A stretch of 21,966 bases of DNA from an uncultured Actinomycetes bacterium. Its GTDB lineage: Bacteria > Actinomycetota > Actinomycetes > Nanopelagicales > Nanopelagicaceae. Of the stretch, positions 1-9,013 are shown in pieces (the first letter of the stretch is position 1; every line of letters begins with the position of its first letter). The DNA lies in NCBI GenBank assembly GCA_903922745.1, contig CAIXVA010000031.1, positions 1 through 21,966 of the forward strand. Reading direction: 5' to 3'. The translations under genes were made by a program, and so were the position numbers. The notes under the pieces are model-generated. The model saw only the letters and a list, made by a program, of their open reading frames with translations, made no database searches and was not told the origin of the DNA.

Positions 1-1
1 C

Positions 2-3000
2 GTAGCAGGCGCACATGGTGAAACAGGTATTGCCCTAGACCGCCTTGCATTTTGTCTGCGAAAGCGCGCTGAGCACGCACTTGATCTGTATTTTCCTTCT
101 TTGTCATCACAGACCATTGTTTACAAGGGAATGCTCACAACTGGTCAGCTAGAAGAGTTTTTCCCTGAACTTTCAGATGAGCGGGTTGTTTCACCTTTAG
201 CTCTAGTTCACTCACGTTTTTCCACAAATACTTTTCCTTCATGGCCACTTGCGCACCCGTATCGCTTTATTGCACACAACGGTGAAATCAATACTGTTAA
301 GGGAAATCGCAACTGGATGCGCGCTCGCGAATCATTACTAGCAAGCGATGTGATCCCTGGCGATTTAAAGCGCTTATTCCCAATTGTTGAAATGTCAGGG
401 TCAGATTCTGCATCTTTTGATGAAGTTCTAGAGCTGTTGTACTTGGGTGGACGATCATTGCCTCACGCAGTACTGATGATGATTCCAGAAGCATGGGAAA
501 ACCATGCAACGATGCCGCAGAACCGTCGTGATTTTTACGCGTTCCATGCATCCATGATGGAGCCATGGGATGGTCCAGCGTGTGTGACATTTACAGACGG
601 ACATCAAGTTGGAGCGGTACTAGATCGCAACGGATTACGTCCTTCACGTTTTTGGGTAACAAAGGATGGACTTGTTGTTCTTGCCTCTGAAGTTGGCGTA
701 CTTGATATTCCAGCTGAGAACATTGAACGTAAAGGGCGCTTACAACCAGGAAAAATGTTCTTGGTAGATATTGAGCAGGGCCGAATCATTGAAGATGGCG
801 AAATTAAAGATGAACTAGCAAACGCTGCACCATACAAGGACTGGTTACACGCTGGCTTGGTTAAGCTCAGCGATCTTCCATCACGTGAGCACATTGTTTA
901 TCCGCACTCCTCTGTTGTTCGACGCCAACGTGCTTTTGGATATACCGAAGAAGATCTGCGCATCCTTGTAACTCCTATGGCTAAAAACGGAATGGAAGCA
1001 CTTGGTTCAATGGGAACAGATACTCCTATTGCAGCCCTTTCAGACAAGCCGCGTTTAATCTTTGATTATTTCTCACAACTATTTGCACAAGTAACAAATC
1101 CACCGTTGGATGCAATCCGTGAAGAGCTTGTAACAAGTCTTGGAACCGCAATGGGGCCTGAGCATAATTTGTTGGATCCAGGCCCTTCAAGCTGTCGCCA
1201 AATTACATTGGCATTTCCAGTTATCGATAATGATGAACTTGCAAAGATTATTCACGTTAACGCCGACGGAGATTATCCAGGCTTAAGTGCACATGTGGTT
1301 CGTGGTTTGTTCAGCATTGCTGACGGCGGAGATTCCCTGCGTGATCGTTTAAATGAGATTAAGGCAGAAGTTTCACAAGCTATTAGTGATGGTGCTCGCA
1401 TCATTGTTTTATCTGATCGTGATGGCGATGCTGAGAACGCTCCTATTCCGTCACTCCTACTTACATCTGCAGTTCACCATCATTTGATTCGCGAAAAGAC
1501 TCGCACCAAGGTTGGCCTTGTTGTTGAAGCTGGCGATGTTAGAGAAGTTCACCACGTGGCACTACTTATTGGTTATGGCGCAGCATGTGTTAATCCATAC
1601 CTTGCGATGGAGTCTGCAGAAGATTTAGTGCTACAGGGCGTCATCACTGGAATCACTCCAGAAAAAGCAGTTAAGAATCTGATTAAGAGTCTTGGCAAAG
1701 GCGTTCTTAAGGTTATGTCAAAGATGGGTATCAGCACTATTGCTTCCTACACAGGCGCACAAGTATTTGAAGCTATTGGCTTGTCGCAAGAAGTAATCGA
1801 TGAATACTTTGTTGGAACAACTTCGCGTCTTGGTGGTGTTTCACTCAACATCATTGCTGAAGAAACAATTGCGCGTCACCACGTTGCATATCCACCTGGG
1901 GGAGAAGTACCAGGGACAAAGCGCCTTCCTATTGGCGGGGAGTACCAGTGGCGCCGTGAAGGTGAACCACACTTATTTGATCCAGAGACTGTCTTTACAT
2001 TGCAGCACTCAACTCGCAATAAGCGTTATGACGTTTTTAAGCGCTATACCGATCGTGTTAATGAGCAAAGCACTCGCTTGATGACCCTTCGTGGATTATT
2101 CCAATTTAAAGAAGGTGTTAATACGCCAATTTCTATTGATGAAGTTGAATCTGCACGCGAAATCATTAAGCGCTTTTCTACAGGTGCGATGTCATACGGA
2201 TCTGTTTCTGCCGAAGTCCATGAAACTTTAGCGATTGCGATGAATCGCCTTGGCGGAAAATCAAACACAGGCGAAGGTGGCGAAGAGCCAGAGCGCTATG
2301 TTCCGATGGCAAATGGTGATTCAAAGCGTTCTGCAATTAAGCAGGTTGCATCTGGTCGATTCGGCGTAAACAGTAATTACTTAGTTAACAGCGATGATAT
2401 TCAGATTAAAATTGCCCAAGGTGCAAAACCAGGTGAAGGTGGCCAGTTACCTGGTAACAAGGTTTACCCGTGGATTGCTAAAGCACGTTACTCAACACCT
2501 GGTGTTGGTTTAATTTCACCACCTCCACATCACGATATTTATTCAATTGAAGATCTTGCGCAGTTGATTCATGACTTAAAGAATGCGAATAAGAACGCCC
2601 GTGTTCACGTTAAATTGGTTGCAGAAGTCGGCGTTGGAACAGTTGCAGCTGGTGTTTCTAAGGCACATGCAGATGTCGTTTTGATTTCAGGCCATGATGG
2701 CGGAACTGGGGCATCACCTCTGACATCCCTCAAGCATGCAGGTGCGCCATGGGAACTGGGATTGGCTGAAACTCAGCAAACACTGCTACTTAATGGGCTT
2801 CGTGATCGCATTGTTGTTCAGACAGATGGCCAGTTAAAAACTGGTCGAGACGTTGTCATTGCAGCGCTACTCGGTGCAGAAGAGTATGGATTTGCGACCG
2901 CTCCACTAGTTGTTTCAGGGTGCATCATGATGCGCGTGTGCCATTTAGATACATGTCCGGTAGGAGTAGCAACTCAAAACCCAGAGCTTCGTAAAAACTT

Positions 3001-4078
3001 CTCAGGTAAACCTGAATTTGTGGAGACATTCTTTGAATATATTGCCGAAGAAGTACGAGAAATCTTGGCTCAATTGGGTTTCCGCACTCTTCTTGAAGCT
3101 ATTGGCCACGTAGAGTTCCTTGATACACGAAAAGCTGTTGAGCACTGGAAGGCTGCAGGATTAAACCTTGAGCCACTTTTGGTTCGACCAGATGTTGATG
3201 GCCCACTTCATAACACAATCAAGCAAGATCACGGTTTAGATGCAGCACTTGATAACACCTTGATCAAACTTTCAGAGGTCGCACTTACAAAGGGCGAGGC
3301 GGTCAGAATTGATTTGCCTGTGCGAAACGTTAATCGCACTGTGGGAACGATGCTTGGCGCAGAAATTACTCGTAAATATGGCGCAGAAGGTTTACCTGAA
3401 GGAACTATCGATGTGACATTGCATGGATCTGCTGGTCAATCACTGGGCGCATTTATTCCAAAAGGCCTAACGATTCGTTTGTATGGTGATTCAAATGACT
3501 ATGTCGGTAAAGGAATATCCGGCGGCCGAGTAATTGTGCGCCCAGATGAAAAGGCATCATTTAAATCTGAAGACAATGTGATTGCTGGAAACGTTATTGG
3601 TTACGGCGCAACGGCTGGAGATATCTTTATTCGAGGAGTTGTTGGTGAGCGATTCTGTGTTAGAAACTCAGGCGCACTTGCAATTGTTGAGGGCATTGGC
3701 GATCACGGTTGTGAATACATGACCGGAGGAACAGTTGTCGTTCTGGGACGCACCGGCCGCAATATTGCCGCCGGCATGTCTGGTGGTCGCGCTTTTGTGC
3801 TAGATCTTGACACAGCAAATGTGAATGCTGACATGGTTGATGTCTTAGCTGTCCCAGAAGATCAAAAAGAGATTTTGAAATCACACATCTCTTCTTATTA
3901 CGCCGAGACTGGATCTGAGATTGCTTCTGCATTGCTCAAGGATTGGGAAAAAAGTCTTGGACGAATCTCATTAATCATGCCTCGTGATTATGCACGTGTG
4001 CTTGCGGCAATGGAACGAGCGGTGCATGAAGGTTTACCAGCGGATGCACTAGTGATGGAGGTTGCAGCTAATGGCTGA
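2..4078 (+). CDS. gltB: Glutamate synthase (NADPH) large subunit GltB, 5'-truncated by window edge
   Basis: The large subunit hydrolyses glutamine and channels ammonia to 2-oxoglutarate, producing glutamate in the cytoplasm with electrons from GltD. The reading frame is open from base 2, giving 1358 visible residues. The family is about 1500 long, so roughly the first 150 residues, including the catalytic N-terminal Cys, lie outside the window. Visible order: remainder of the class II glutamine amidotransferase domain ([24 protein letters not shown]), central domain, FMN/2-oxoglutarate domain ([22 protein letters not shown]), the 3Fe-4S cysteines C974, C980 and C985 (CX5CX4C, visible numbering), then the C-terminal GXGXG beta-helix domain ([11 protein letters not shown]). 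A TTG at 101 is internal, because family-typical sequence continues upstream of it. The 3' end overlaps gltD by 8 bases, so the two genes are likely co-transcribed and translationally coupled. Confidence 0.97.
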   Translation, partial: VAGAHGETGIALDRLAFCLRKRAEHALDLYFPSLSSQTIVYKGMLTTGQLEEFFPELSDERVVSPLALVHSRFSTNTFPSWPLAHPYRFIAHNGEINTVKGNRNWMRARESLLASDVIPGDLKRLFPIVEMSGSDSASFDEVLELLYLGGRSLPHAVLMMIPEAWENHATMPQNRRDFYAFHASMMEPWDGPACVTFTDGHQVGAVLDRNGLRPSRFWVTKDGLVVLASEVGVLDIPAENIERKGRLQPGKMFLVDIEQGRIIEDGEIKDELANAAPYKDWLHAGLVKLSDLPSREHIVYPHSSVVRRQRAFGYTEEDLRILVTPMAKNGMEALGSMGTDTPIAALSDKPRLIFDYFSQLFAQVTNPPLDAIREELVTSLGTAMGPEHNLLDPGPSSCRQITLAFPVIDNDELAKIIHVNADGDYPGLSAHVVRGLFSIADGGDSLRDRLNEIKAEVSQAISDGARIIVLSDRDGDAENAPIPSLLLTSAVHHHLIREKTRTKVGLVVEAGDVREVHHVALLIGYGAACVNPYLAMESAEDLVLQGVITGITPEKAVKNLIKSLGKGVLKVMSKMGISTIASYTGAQVFEAIGLSQEVIDEYFVGTTSRLGGVSLNIIAEETIARHHVAYPPGGEVPGTKRLPIGGEYQWRREGEPHLFDPETVFTLQHSTRNKRYDVFKRYTDRVNEQSTRLMTLRGLFQFKEGVNTPISIDEVESAREIIKRFSTGAMSYGSVSAEVHETLAIAMNRLGGKSNTGEGGEEPERYVPMANGDSKRSAIKQVASGRFGVNSNYLVNSDDIQIKIAQGAKPGEGGQLPGNKVYPWIAKARYSTPGVGLISPPPHHDIYSIEDLAQLIHDLKNANKNARVHVKLVAEVGVGTVAAGVSKAHADVVLISGHDGGTGASPLTSLKHAGAPWELGLAETQQTLLLNGLRDRIVVQTDGQLKTGRDVVIAALLGAEEYGFATAPLVVSGCIMMRVCHLDTCPVGVATQNPELRKNFSGKPEFVETFFEYIAEEVREILAQLGFRTLLEAIGHVEFLDTRKAVEHWKAAGLNLEPLLVRPDVDGPLHNTIKQDHGLDAALDNTLIKLSEVALTKGEAVRIDLPVRNVNRTVGTMLGAEITRKYGAEGLPEGTIDVTLHGSAGQSLGAFIPKGLTIRLYGDSNDYVGKGISGGRVIVRPDEKASFKSEDNVIAGNVIGYGATAGDIFIRGVVGERFCVRNSGALAIVEGIGDHGCEYMTGGTVVVLGRTGRNIAAGMSGGRAFVLDLDTANVNADMVDVLAVPEDQKEILKSHISSYYAETGSEIASALLKDWEKSLGRISLIMPRDYARVLAAMERAVHEGLPADALVMEVAANG

Positions 4079-5525
4079 TCCAAAAGGCTTTATGACGACT
4101 CCTCGCGAGACCCCAACTCGCAGACCCGTTGATGTTCGCATTCAAGACTGGCGCGAAGTATATGAACCACAAAGTTTTGAACATCTACAAAAGCAGGCTG
4201 GACGTTGCATGGATTGCGGCATTCCTTTTTGTCACAACGGTTGCCCACTGGGTAACTTGATTCCAGAGTGGAATGACTTGATTTGGCGTGGCGATAAAGA
4301 AGAAGCAATCAATCGCTTACATGCGACTAACAACTTCCCAGAATTCACTGGACGATTATGTCCAGCACCATGTGAAACTGCATGTGTAGTTGCAATCAAT
4401 CGTGACGCAGTAACGATCAAGCAGATTGAACTGCGCACGATCGAAGAAGCATTTGATGGTGGCAATGTAAAGCCAATGGCACCTGATCGCTTAACCGGCA
4501 AAACTGTTGCAGTTATTGGTTCAGGCCCTGCAGGGCTTGCTGCTGCTCAACAACTAACCCGTGCTGGCCATACTGTTGCCGTTTATGATCGCGCGGATAA
4601 AATTGGCGGACTACTTCGTTATGGCATTCCTGAATTCAAAATGGAAAAGCACATTCTTGATCGCCGCTTAGAACAAATGGAAAAAGAGGGAACTCGTTTT
4701 CGTCCAGGTGTTGATGTGGGTGTGGAGTTAACTGGCTCAGATCTACGTAAGAAGTATGACGCGATCGTTTTAGCAGTTGGCGCAACACAGTGGAGAGATC
4801 TACCGATTAAGGGCCGCGAGTACAAAGGTATTTACCAAGCCATGGAGTTCTTACCATGGGGTAATAAGCAGGCACTTGGCGAGATTGAAAATCCAGATAT
4901 TAATGTCGCGGGCAAGCACGTTGTCATTCTTGGCGGCGGCGATACTGGTGCAGATTGTTTAGGAACTTCTATTCGCCAAGGTGCAGCAAGTATCACGCAG
5001 CTTGAAATCATGCCTCGCCCAACGGAAGAGCGACCAGCGGGACAACCCTGGCCGACATACCCAATGATTTATCGAGTTTCAAGTGCGCATGAAGAAAATG
5101 ACAATCGAGTGTTTGCAGTTAGCACTGAAGAGTTCTTGGGCGATGAAAACGGAAACCTTCGTGCAATAAAGATTGTTGAAACTGAGTTTAAAGATGGAAA
5201 ATTTGTACCAGTTGCGGGTTCAGAAAAAGAAATTAAATGCGATTTTGTTTTCATGGCAATGGGCTTTACGGGTCCAGAAAAGTCACCATTGCTTACTCAA
5301 CTTGAAGTGCAGCTAGATGATCGTGGCATGATCAAGCGCGATAAGAATTTCCAATCAACTGAAGAAGGCGTGTTCGTTGCTGGTGATGCTGGACGTGGTC
5401 AATCATTGATCGTGTGGGCAATTGCTGAAGGACGAAGCACAGCAGCAGAGGTTGATAGATATCTCACTGGACGTACTCAACTTCCGGTGCCGATTGCACC
5501 AACTGACCGCCCACTGATGGTTTAA
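4071..5525 (+). CDS. gltD: Glutamate synthase (NADPH) small subunit GltD
   Basis: This flavoprotein oxidises NADPH and passes electrons through FAD and Fe-S clusters to GltB. The protein has 484 residues, normal for the family. The N-terminal region holds two cysteine groups for 4Fe-4S clusters (C46, C49, C54, C58 and C97, C101, C105). An FAD dinucleotide-binding motif GSGPAG lies at about 150-155, an NADPH motif GGGDTGAD at 288-295, and the late FAD motif GDAGRG at 438-443. The ATG at 4071 is chosen because GGAGG at 4057-4061 sits nine bases upstream. A TTG at 4062 in the same frame would add only three residues and sits right on that ribosome site. It overlaps the gltB stop by 8 bases. Its own stop codon overlaps the proposed pyk -10 element. 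Confidence 0.97.
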   Translation: MADPKGFMTTPRETPTRRPVDVRIQDWREVYEPQSFEHLQKQAGRCMDCGIPFCHNGCPLGNLIPEWNDLIWRGDKEEAINRLHATNNFPEFTGRLCPAPCETACVVAINRDAVTIKQIELRTIEEAFDGGNVKPMAPDRLTGKTVAVIGSGPAGLAAAQQLTRAGHTVAVYDRADKIGGLLRYGIPEFKMEKHILDRRLEQMEKEGTRFRPGVDVGVELTGSDLRKKYDAIVLAVGATQWRDLPIKGREYKGIYQAMEFLPWGNKQALGEIENPDINVAGKHVVILGGGDTGADCLGTSIRQGAASITQLEIMPRPTEERPAGQPWPTYPMIYRVSSAHEENDNRVFAVSTEEFLGDENGNLRAIKIVETEFKDGKFVPVAGSEKEIKCDFVFMAMGFTGPEKSPLLTQLEVQLDDRGMIKRDKNFQSTEEGVFVAGDAGRGQSLIVWAIAEGRSTAAEVDRYLTGRTQLPVPIAPTDRPLMV

Positions 5526-5528
5526 GGT
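5523..5528 (+). promoter_or_regulatory. Candidate -10 box of a leaderless pyk promoter
   Basis: TAAGGT matches TANNNT and ends exactly six bases (TCATAC) before the pyk ATG, so transcription would begin at or next to the A of the start codon. The hexamer begins with the gltD stop codon TAA, so stop and promoter share bases. An AAGG at 5524-5527 could instead act as a weak ribosome site if pyk is read from a gltBD transcript. No convincing -35 is seen. Confidence 0.45.
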
Positions 5529-5534
5529 TCATAC

Positions 5535-6974
5535 ATGCGTAGAGCGAAGATTGTTTGCACGATGGGTCCAGCAGTTGAATCTCCTGAGAAAGTTAAGGAG
5601 CTCATCGAAGCAGGCATGAATATGGCTCGACTCAACCTTTCACACGGTGGGTATGAAGAGCATCAAATGCGTTTAGATCGTGTGCGCGCTGCTGCCAAAG
5701 AAGCTGGCGTACCTGTTGCAATCCTTGTTGACCTTCAAGGTCCAAAGATTCGTCTTGCACGTTTTGCAAATGGTCCACACGATCTAGAGCGTGGAGATAT
5801 TTTCACAATTACGGTTGATGATGTTGAAGGAACCAAGGATCGCGTTGGTACTACCTACAAAGGTTTACCTGGAGATTGCAAGCCAGGAGATCGCATCCTG
5901 ATTGATGATGGAAAAGTAACTGTTGAAGTTGTTGAAGTTAAAGGCAACGATGTAATTACAAAAGTTATTCAGCCAGGAACAGTCAGTAACAACAAGGGAA
6001 TTAACTTGCCAGGTGTTGCTGTTTCAGTTCCAGCACTTTCTGAAAAAGATAAAGAAGATCTGCGTTGGGGCCTTCGCGCCGGCGCAGATTTCATCGCACT
6101 TTCATTTGTCCGAAACGCAGCAGATGTTGATGATGTCCATGCAATCATGGATGAAGTCGGAATCCGAGTTCCCGTAATTGCAAAGATTGAAAAGCCACAA
6201 GCCGTTGAAAACCTGCAGGAAATCGTTAATGCCTTTGATGGCATCATGGTTGCTCGTGGCGATCTAGGTGTTGAACTTCCTATTGAAGATGTTCCGTTAG
6301 TTCAGAAGCGCTGTATTGAACTTGCACGTGAGGCTGCCAAGCCAGTGATTGTTGCAACCCAAATGCTTGATTCGATGATTACAAACTCTTCTCCAACTAG
6401 AGCAGAAGCAACAGATTGTGCAAATGCTGTTCTAGATGGGGCAGATGCGTTGATGTTGTCAGGTGAGACTTCTGTTGGAGCTTTTGCAATTGAAGCTGTT
6501 GCAACAATGGCACGCATCATTGCTCGCACAGAAGAAGGTGGATTTGAAATGATTCGCCCATTGCGCACAACGCCAAAGACAAAAGGTGGTGCAATCACTC
6601 GCGCCGCTGCCGAAGTAGGCGCAATTGTTGGTGCTAAGTACTTAGTTACTTTCACTCAATCAGGTGATTCTGCTCGCCGAATGGCTCGTTTGCGTTCTCC
6701 TATTCCAATCCTTGCCTTTACTCCAGATGTGGGTACCTATAACCGTCTTGCATTGTCATGGGGTGTCGAACCAGAGGTTACGCCTATGGTTAAACACACC
6801 GATGAAATGGTGAAGCAGGCAGATACATTATTAATTAAATCTGGTCGCGCACGCGAGGGCGAAAATGTTGTGATCGTTGCAGGCTCACCTCCCGGAATTC
6901 CTGGTTCAACTAATGCAATGCGCGTTCACCGCGTAGGAGATGCAGTTGGTGGAGTGGTTGCCGCTTACCGCTAA
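5535..6974 (+). CDS. pyk: Pyruvate kinase
   Basis: Catalyses phosphoenolpyruvate plus ADP to pyruvate plus ATP, the last step of glycolysis, in the cytoplasm. The 479 residues match the usual bacterial length. The N-terminus RRAKIVCTMGPA and MARLNLSHG are characteristic of the family. The active-site block VIAKIEKPQ contains the conserved Lys near residue 217-220, followed by MVARGDLGVELP (metal and substrate binding), ATQMLDSM and SGETSVG. The B domain lies roughly between residues 70 and 170, and the C-terminal allosteric domain after about 350 (SPIPILAFTP, GSPPGIPGSTN). ATG 5535 is nine bases after the gltD stop. The gene may be read both from gltBD and from its own overlapping promoter. 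A tRNA gene follows 16 bases after the stop. Confidence 0.97.
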   Translation: MRRAKIVCTMGPAVESPEKVKELIEAGMNMARLNLSHGGYEEHQMRLDRVRAAAKEAGVPVAILVDLQGPKIRLARFANGPHDLERGDIFTITVDDVEGTKDRVGTTYKGLPGDCKPGDRILIDDGKVTVEVVEVKGNDVITKVIQPGTVSNNKGINLPGVAVSVPALSEKDKEDLRWGLRAGADFIALSFVRNAADVDDVHAIMDEVGIRVPVIAKIEKPQAVENLQEIVNAFDGIMVARGDLGVELPIEDVPLVQKRCIELAREAAKPVIVATQMLDSMITNSSPTRAEATDCANAVLDGADALMLSGETSVGAFAIEAVATMARIIARTEEGGFEMIRPLRTTPKTKGGAITRAAAEVGAIVGAKYLVTFTQSGDSARRMARLRSPIPILAFTPDVGTYNRLALSWGVEPEVTPMVKHTDEMVKQADTLLIKSGRAREGENVVIVAGSPPGIPGSTNAMRVHRVGDAVGGVVAAYR

Positions 6975-6977
6975 GAT
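6972..6977 (+). promoter_or_regulatory. Possible -10 box for the tRNA gene
   Basis: TAAGAT overlaps the pyk stop codon. With a start six to seven bases downstream (about 6984) it would give a leader of about seven bases before the mature tRNA 5' end at 6991. No good -35 at standard spacing was found (TTGGTG at 6946-6951 is 20 bases away), so support is weak. Confidence 0.3.
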
Positions 6978-6990
6978 TGCCCCATCAAAC

Positions 6991-7063
6991 GCCTCGGTAC
7001 TCCAACGGTAGAGAGGGCAGTCTCAAACACTGCACAGTGTCGGTTCAAGTCCGACTCGGGGCA
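6991..7063 (+). tRNA. tRNA with anticodon CAA (Leu by codon), class I shape
   Basis: A 73-base cloverleaf can be drawn by hand. The acceptor stem is GCCTCGG (6991-6997) with TCGGGGC (7056-7062), seven pairs including two G-U. T8 and A9 are followed by a D arm with a CTC/GAG stem of three pairs (two registers possible) and a loop containing GG. The anticodon stem GCAGT/ACTGC has five perfect pairs around loop CTCAAAC, so the anticodon is CAA at 7024-7026, reading UUG. The variable loop is only five bases (ACAGT). The T arm is GTCGG-TTCAAGT-CCGAC, and the discriminator is A7063. CCA is not encoded. The unusual point is that bacterial leucine tRNAs normally carry a long variable arm, which is absent here. 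That it is a tRNA gene is fairly secure; its charging identity is not. Confidence 0.82.
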
Positions 7064-7118
7064 CTTTAAATTCTTATTCTAGATAAATGAATGAAGCTTC
7101 TGAAAGGATTATTTGAAC

Positions 7119-7694
7119 ATGAGCGTTCGTATCCTTGTCGCAGAAGACGAAGCGTTAATTCGTATGGATCTTGTTGAAATGTTACAAGGTGCCGGATACG
7201 AAGTTGTTGCTCAAGCCACGAATGGCCAAGAAGCAATTGATCTAGCAACAGAACATAAACCAGATCTTGCAATTCTAGATGTGAAGATGCCAATCCTTGA
7301 TGGGATAACAGCTGCAGAAAAAATTATCGAGATTGCTCCGGTTTTGATGTTGACAGCCTTTTCGCAAAAAGAATTAGTAGATCGAGCACGAGATGCCGGA
7401 GTTATGGCTTATGTTGTTAAACCCTTCACAATTGGGGATTTGATGCCAGCAATTGAAATCGCCATCAGTAGGCATCTGCAAATGAAATCCCTAGCTGATG
7501 AAGTTGCAGATCTGCATGACCGTCTTGAAACTCGTAAACTTATTGATCGCGCCAAGGGAATTTTAATGAAAGCTCTTAATCTTTCAGAGCCAGAGGCGTT
7601 CTCATGGATTCAAAGAGCTGCCATGGATCGACGTCTTTCAATGAAGGATGTGGCCGAGGCGGTTATCAACCCCAACGCCGTTCCGGATAAGTAA
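7119..7694 (+). CDS. pdtaR: ANTAR-domain response regulator (PdtaR-like)
   Basis: A two-component response regulator whose output domain binds RNA and acts by transcription antitermination rather than DNA binding (known for ANTAR proteins). The protein has 191 residues. The receiver domain, residues 1-120, has acidic residues E9 and D10, phospho-acceptor D54 (LAILDVKMP), switch T79 and K101 (VVKPF). The ANTAR domain, about 124-187, carries the typical RAKGILM and SWIQRAAMDRRLSMKDVAEAV segments. ATG 7119 is chosen because AAAGGA at 7103-7108 is ten bases upstream; a TTG at 7113 would be only four bases from that site. No histidine kinase of the PdtaS type is encoded here. The gene sits between pyk and the liv cluster, an arrangement I recall from other actinobacteria. 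Its RNA targets cannot be told from this sequence. Confidence 0.93.
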   Translation: MSVRILVAEDEALIRMDLVEMLQGAGYEVVAQATNGQEAIDLATEHKPDLAILDVKMPILDGITAAEKIIEIAPVLMLTAFSQKELVDRARDAGVMAYVVKPFTIGDLMPAIEIAISRHLQMKSLADEVADLHDRLETRKLIDRAKGILMKALNLSEPEAFSWIQRAAMDRRLSMKDVAEAVINPNAVPDK

Positions 7695-7711
7695 CTCCCA
7701 GGCGGCGTCTC

Positions 7712-7722
7712 AGTAATTGGTA
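7712..7722 (+). repeat. 11-base repeat AGTAATTGGTA, copy upstream of livK
   Basis: The same 11 bases occur again at 8987-8997, just downstream of livK, in the same orientation. This copy would cover the -35 region of the candidate livK promoter (-10 at 7737-7742), as expected for a regulator site. Functional meaning is inferred only from position. Confidence 0.35.
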
Positions 7723-7736
7723 CCGAGATCCCACTT

Positions 7737-7742
7737 TATAAC
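7737..7742 (+). promoter_or_regulatory. Candidate -10 box for livK
   Basis: TATAAC (five of six matches to TATAAT) lies 107 bases before the livK ATG and would give a leader of about 100 bases. No strong -35 hexamer at 16-18 bases upstream. The intergenic stretch 7695-7849 holds no recognisable gene. Confidence 0.4.
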
Positions 7743-7814
7743 GAAACCGAAACAATTCACGCGGGAATCTGCCTTGTCTAATGCTCACCCCTGCCATTAC
7801 TCTTTCAGCCTCCC

Positions 7815-7826
7815 TGTCCCGGGACA
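7815..7826. promoter_or_regulatory. Perfect 12-base palindrome in livK leader
   Basis: TGTCCCGGGACA reads the same on both strands, ending 23 bases before the livK ATG and ten bases before its AAAGG ribosome site. As DNA it could be an operator. As RNA, its left part (CCTGT, 7813-7817) can alternatively pair with ACAGG at 7832-7836, which abuts the ribosome site, so a two-state leader is conceivable. Neither role is demonstrated. Confidence 0.4.
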
Positions 7827-7849
7827 CAAGAACAGGAAAGGCACTACAT

Positions 7850-8980
7850 ATGAAGAAGAATCGCGTTCTCGCGGTTGTAGCTGCTGTAGCTATCGCAACA
7901 TCATCATTCGTTGCATTCGCTCCGTCAGCATCAGCTGCTTGCTCAGGCAAGCTAAAGATTGCATACCAGGGTCCACTAACAGGACCAGAAGCAGCACTAG
8001 GAATTAACGAACTTAACGGTGTTAAGTTCGCACTAAAGAAGTTCCTTGACACAAACAAGTCAGCAAACGTTGACCCAGTTGTTTACGAAGTAGATGACCA
8101 GGGAGATCCAGCAGTTGCTGGTCCAATCGCACCTAAGGTTGCAGCTGAAGAGTGCGTAGTTGCACTAGTTGGTCCTGCTTACTCAGGCGCATCAAAGGTT
8201 TCACTACCTATTTATCTTTCAGCAGGACTTCCAATCATCACACCATCAGCAACAAACCCAACACTTCCAACTTTCGGAAAGACAATTTTCCACCGCGCAG
8301 TGTTGACAGATGATTACCAGGGCCCAGCAGCAGCACGTTTGATCACATCACATGTTAAGAACGCAGCAGTGTTCTTGGTTAACGATGCATCAGACTACGC
8401 AGTTGGTCTTCAGAAGACTGTAGACATCACACTTGCTGGCCGCGTTGCTGGTAAGGATGTAACACCAACTGGAACAACAGACTTCTCTGCAACTATTGCA
8501 AAGATCAAGAAGTCAAAGGCTAACGCTGTGTTCTACTCAGGTTACTTCTCACAGGCTGCAGTATTCGTAAAGCAGCTTCGTGACTCAGGTTCAAAGATTG
8601 TCTTCGCTTCAGGCGACGGTACTCTTGACAACCAGTTCGTAAAGCTTGCTCGTAAGGCTGCAGAAGGTGCACTTCTAACAGCTCCAGCGATCCCATTCGA
8701 AACAGCATCTCCAAAGCTTGCTGCAGAAATGGTTAAGGCTGGTTGGACTCCTGGTGTTTACACAACAGAGTCATTCGATGCAGCTAACTTCTTCCTTGAG
8801 GCAATCAAGGCTGGAAACACTGATCGCGCTTCAATCAACAAGTACGTCTCAACTAAGTCATCAAAGGGTCTTTCAAAGACTCTAAAGTTTGATGCTGACG
8901 GAGAAGTATCTGGAGCAGATGTAAACGGCTTCGTAATCAAGAACGGAAAGATCGTTCTTCTTGGAGCAATCAAGGCATAA
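7850..8980 (+). CDS. livK: Branched-chain amino acid ABC transporter, substrate-binding protein
   Basis: Secreted type I periplasmic-binding-fold protein that captures leucine, isoleucine, valine or related amino acids and delivers them to the LivHM permease. It has 376 residues. A signal peptide covers about residues 1-30 (KK, hydrophobic core, then SASAAC). The residue before AAC does not make a good lipobox, so plain secretion is more likely than lipidation, but this is open. The mature part starts KLKIAYQGPLTG with the family's GPAYSGASK and PSATNP segments. The only two cysteines, C31 and C102, could form a disulfide. ATG 7850 has AAAGG eight bases upstream; an upstream in-frame ATG at 7781 would bury the signal peptide. 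All 33 lysine codons are AAG by my count, unlike livH, which suggests very strong expression. A large hairpin separates it from livH. Confidence 0.94.
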   Translation: MKKNRVLAVVAAVAIATSSFVAFAPSASAACSGKLKIAYQGPLTGPEAALGINELNGVKFALKKFLDTNKSANVDPVVYEVDDQGDPAVAGPIAPKVAAEECVVALVGPAYSGASKVSLPIYLSAGLPIITPSATNPTLPTFGKTIFHRAVLTDDYQGPAAARLITSHVKNAAVFLVNDASDYAVGLQKTVDITLAGRVAGKDVTPTGTTDFSATIAKIKKSKANAVFYSGYFSQAAVFVKQLRDSGSKIVFASGDGTLDNQFVKLARKAAEGALLTAPAIPFETASPKLAAEMVKAGWTPGVYTTESFDAANFFLEAIKAGNTDRASINKYVSTKSSKGLSKTLKFDADGEVSGADVNGFVIKNGKIVLLGAIKA

Positions 8981-8998
8981 TTACCAAGTAATTGGTAA
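8981..8998 (+). repeat. Inverted repeat just after livK, containing second AGTAATTGGTA copy
   Basis: TTACCAA (8981-8987) and TTGGTAA (8992-8998) are perfect inverted arms around four bases, starting at the first base after the livK stop. The 11-mer AGTAATTGGTA at 8987-8997 is also found upstream of livK at 7712-7722. Confidence 0.4.
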
Positions 8999-9013
8999 GT
9001 CTTAGATAAGTAC

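Noticed and set aside
101..103. TTG 101 as the gltB start
   Set aside because: The frame is open to the left edge and encodes GltB-like sequence leading into the conserved [11 protein letters not shown] segment, so this is internal.
6979..7063. An 85-base class II tRNA-Leu starting at GCCCC
   Set aside because: Only five or six acceptor pairs form, and the D arm and anticodon arm cannot be placed at standard distances. The 73-base fold from 6991 satisfies all arms.
7781..7849. Longer livK start at ATG 7781
   Set aside because: It would put 23 polar residues before a standard signal peptide and has no ribosome site, whereas ATG 7850 has AAAGG at eight bases.
7927..7942. LivK lipobox at SAAC
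   Set aside because: The position three before Cys is Ser rather than Leu, Val or Ile, and an ASA-type signal peptidase I site fits better.
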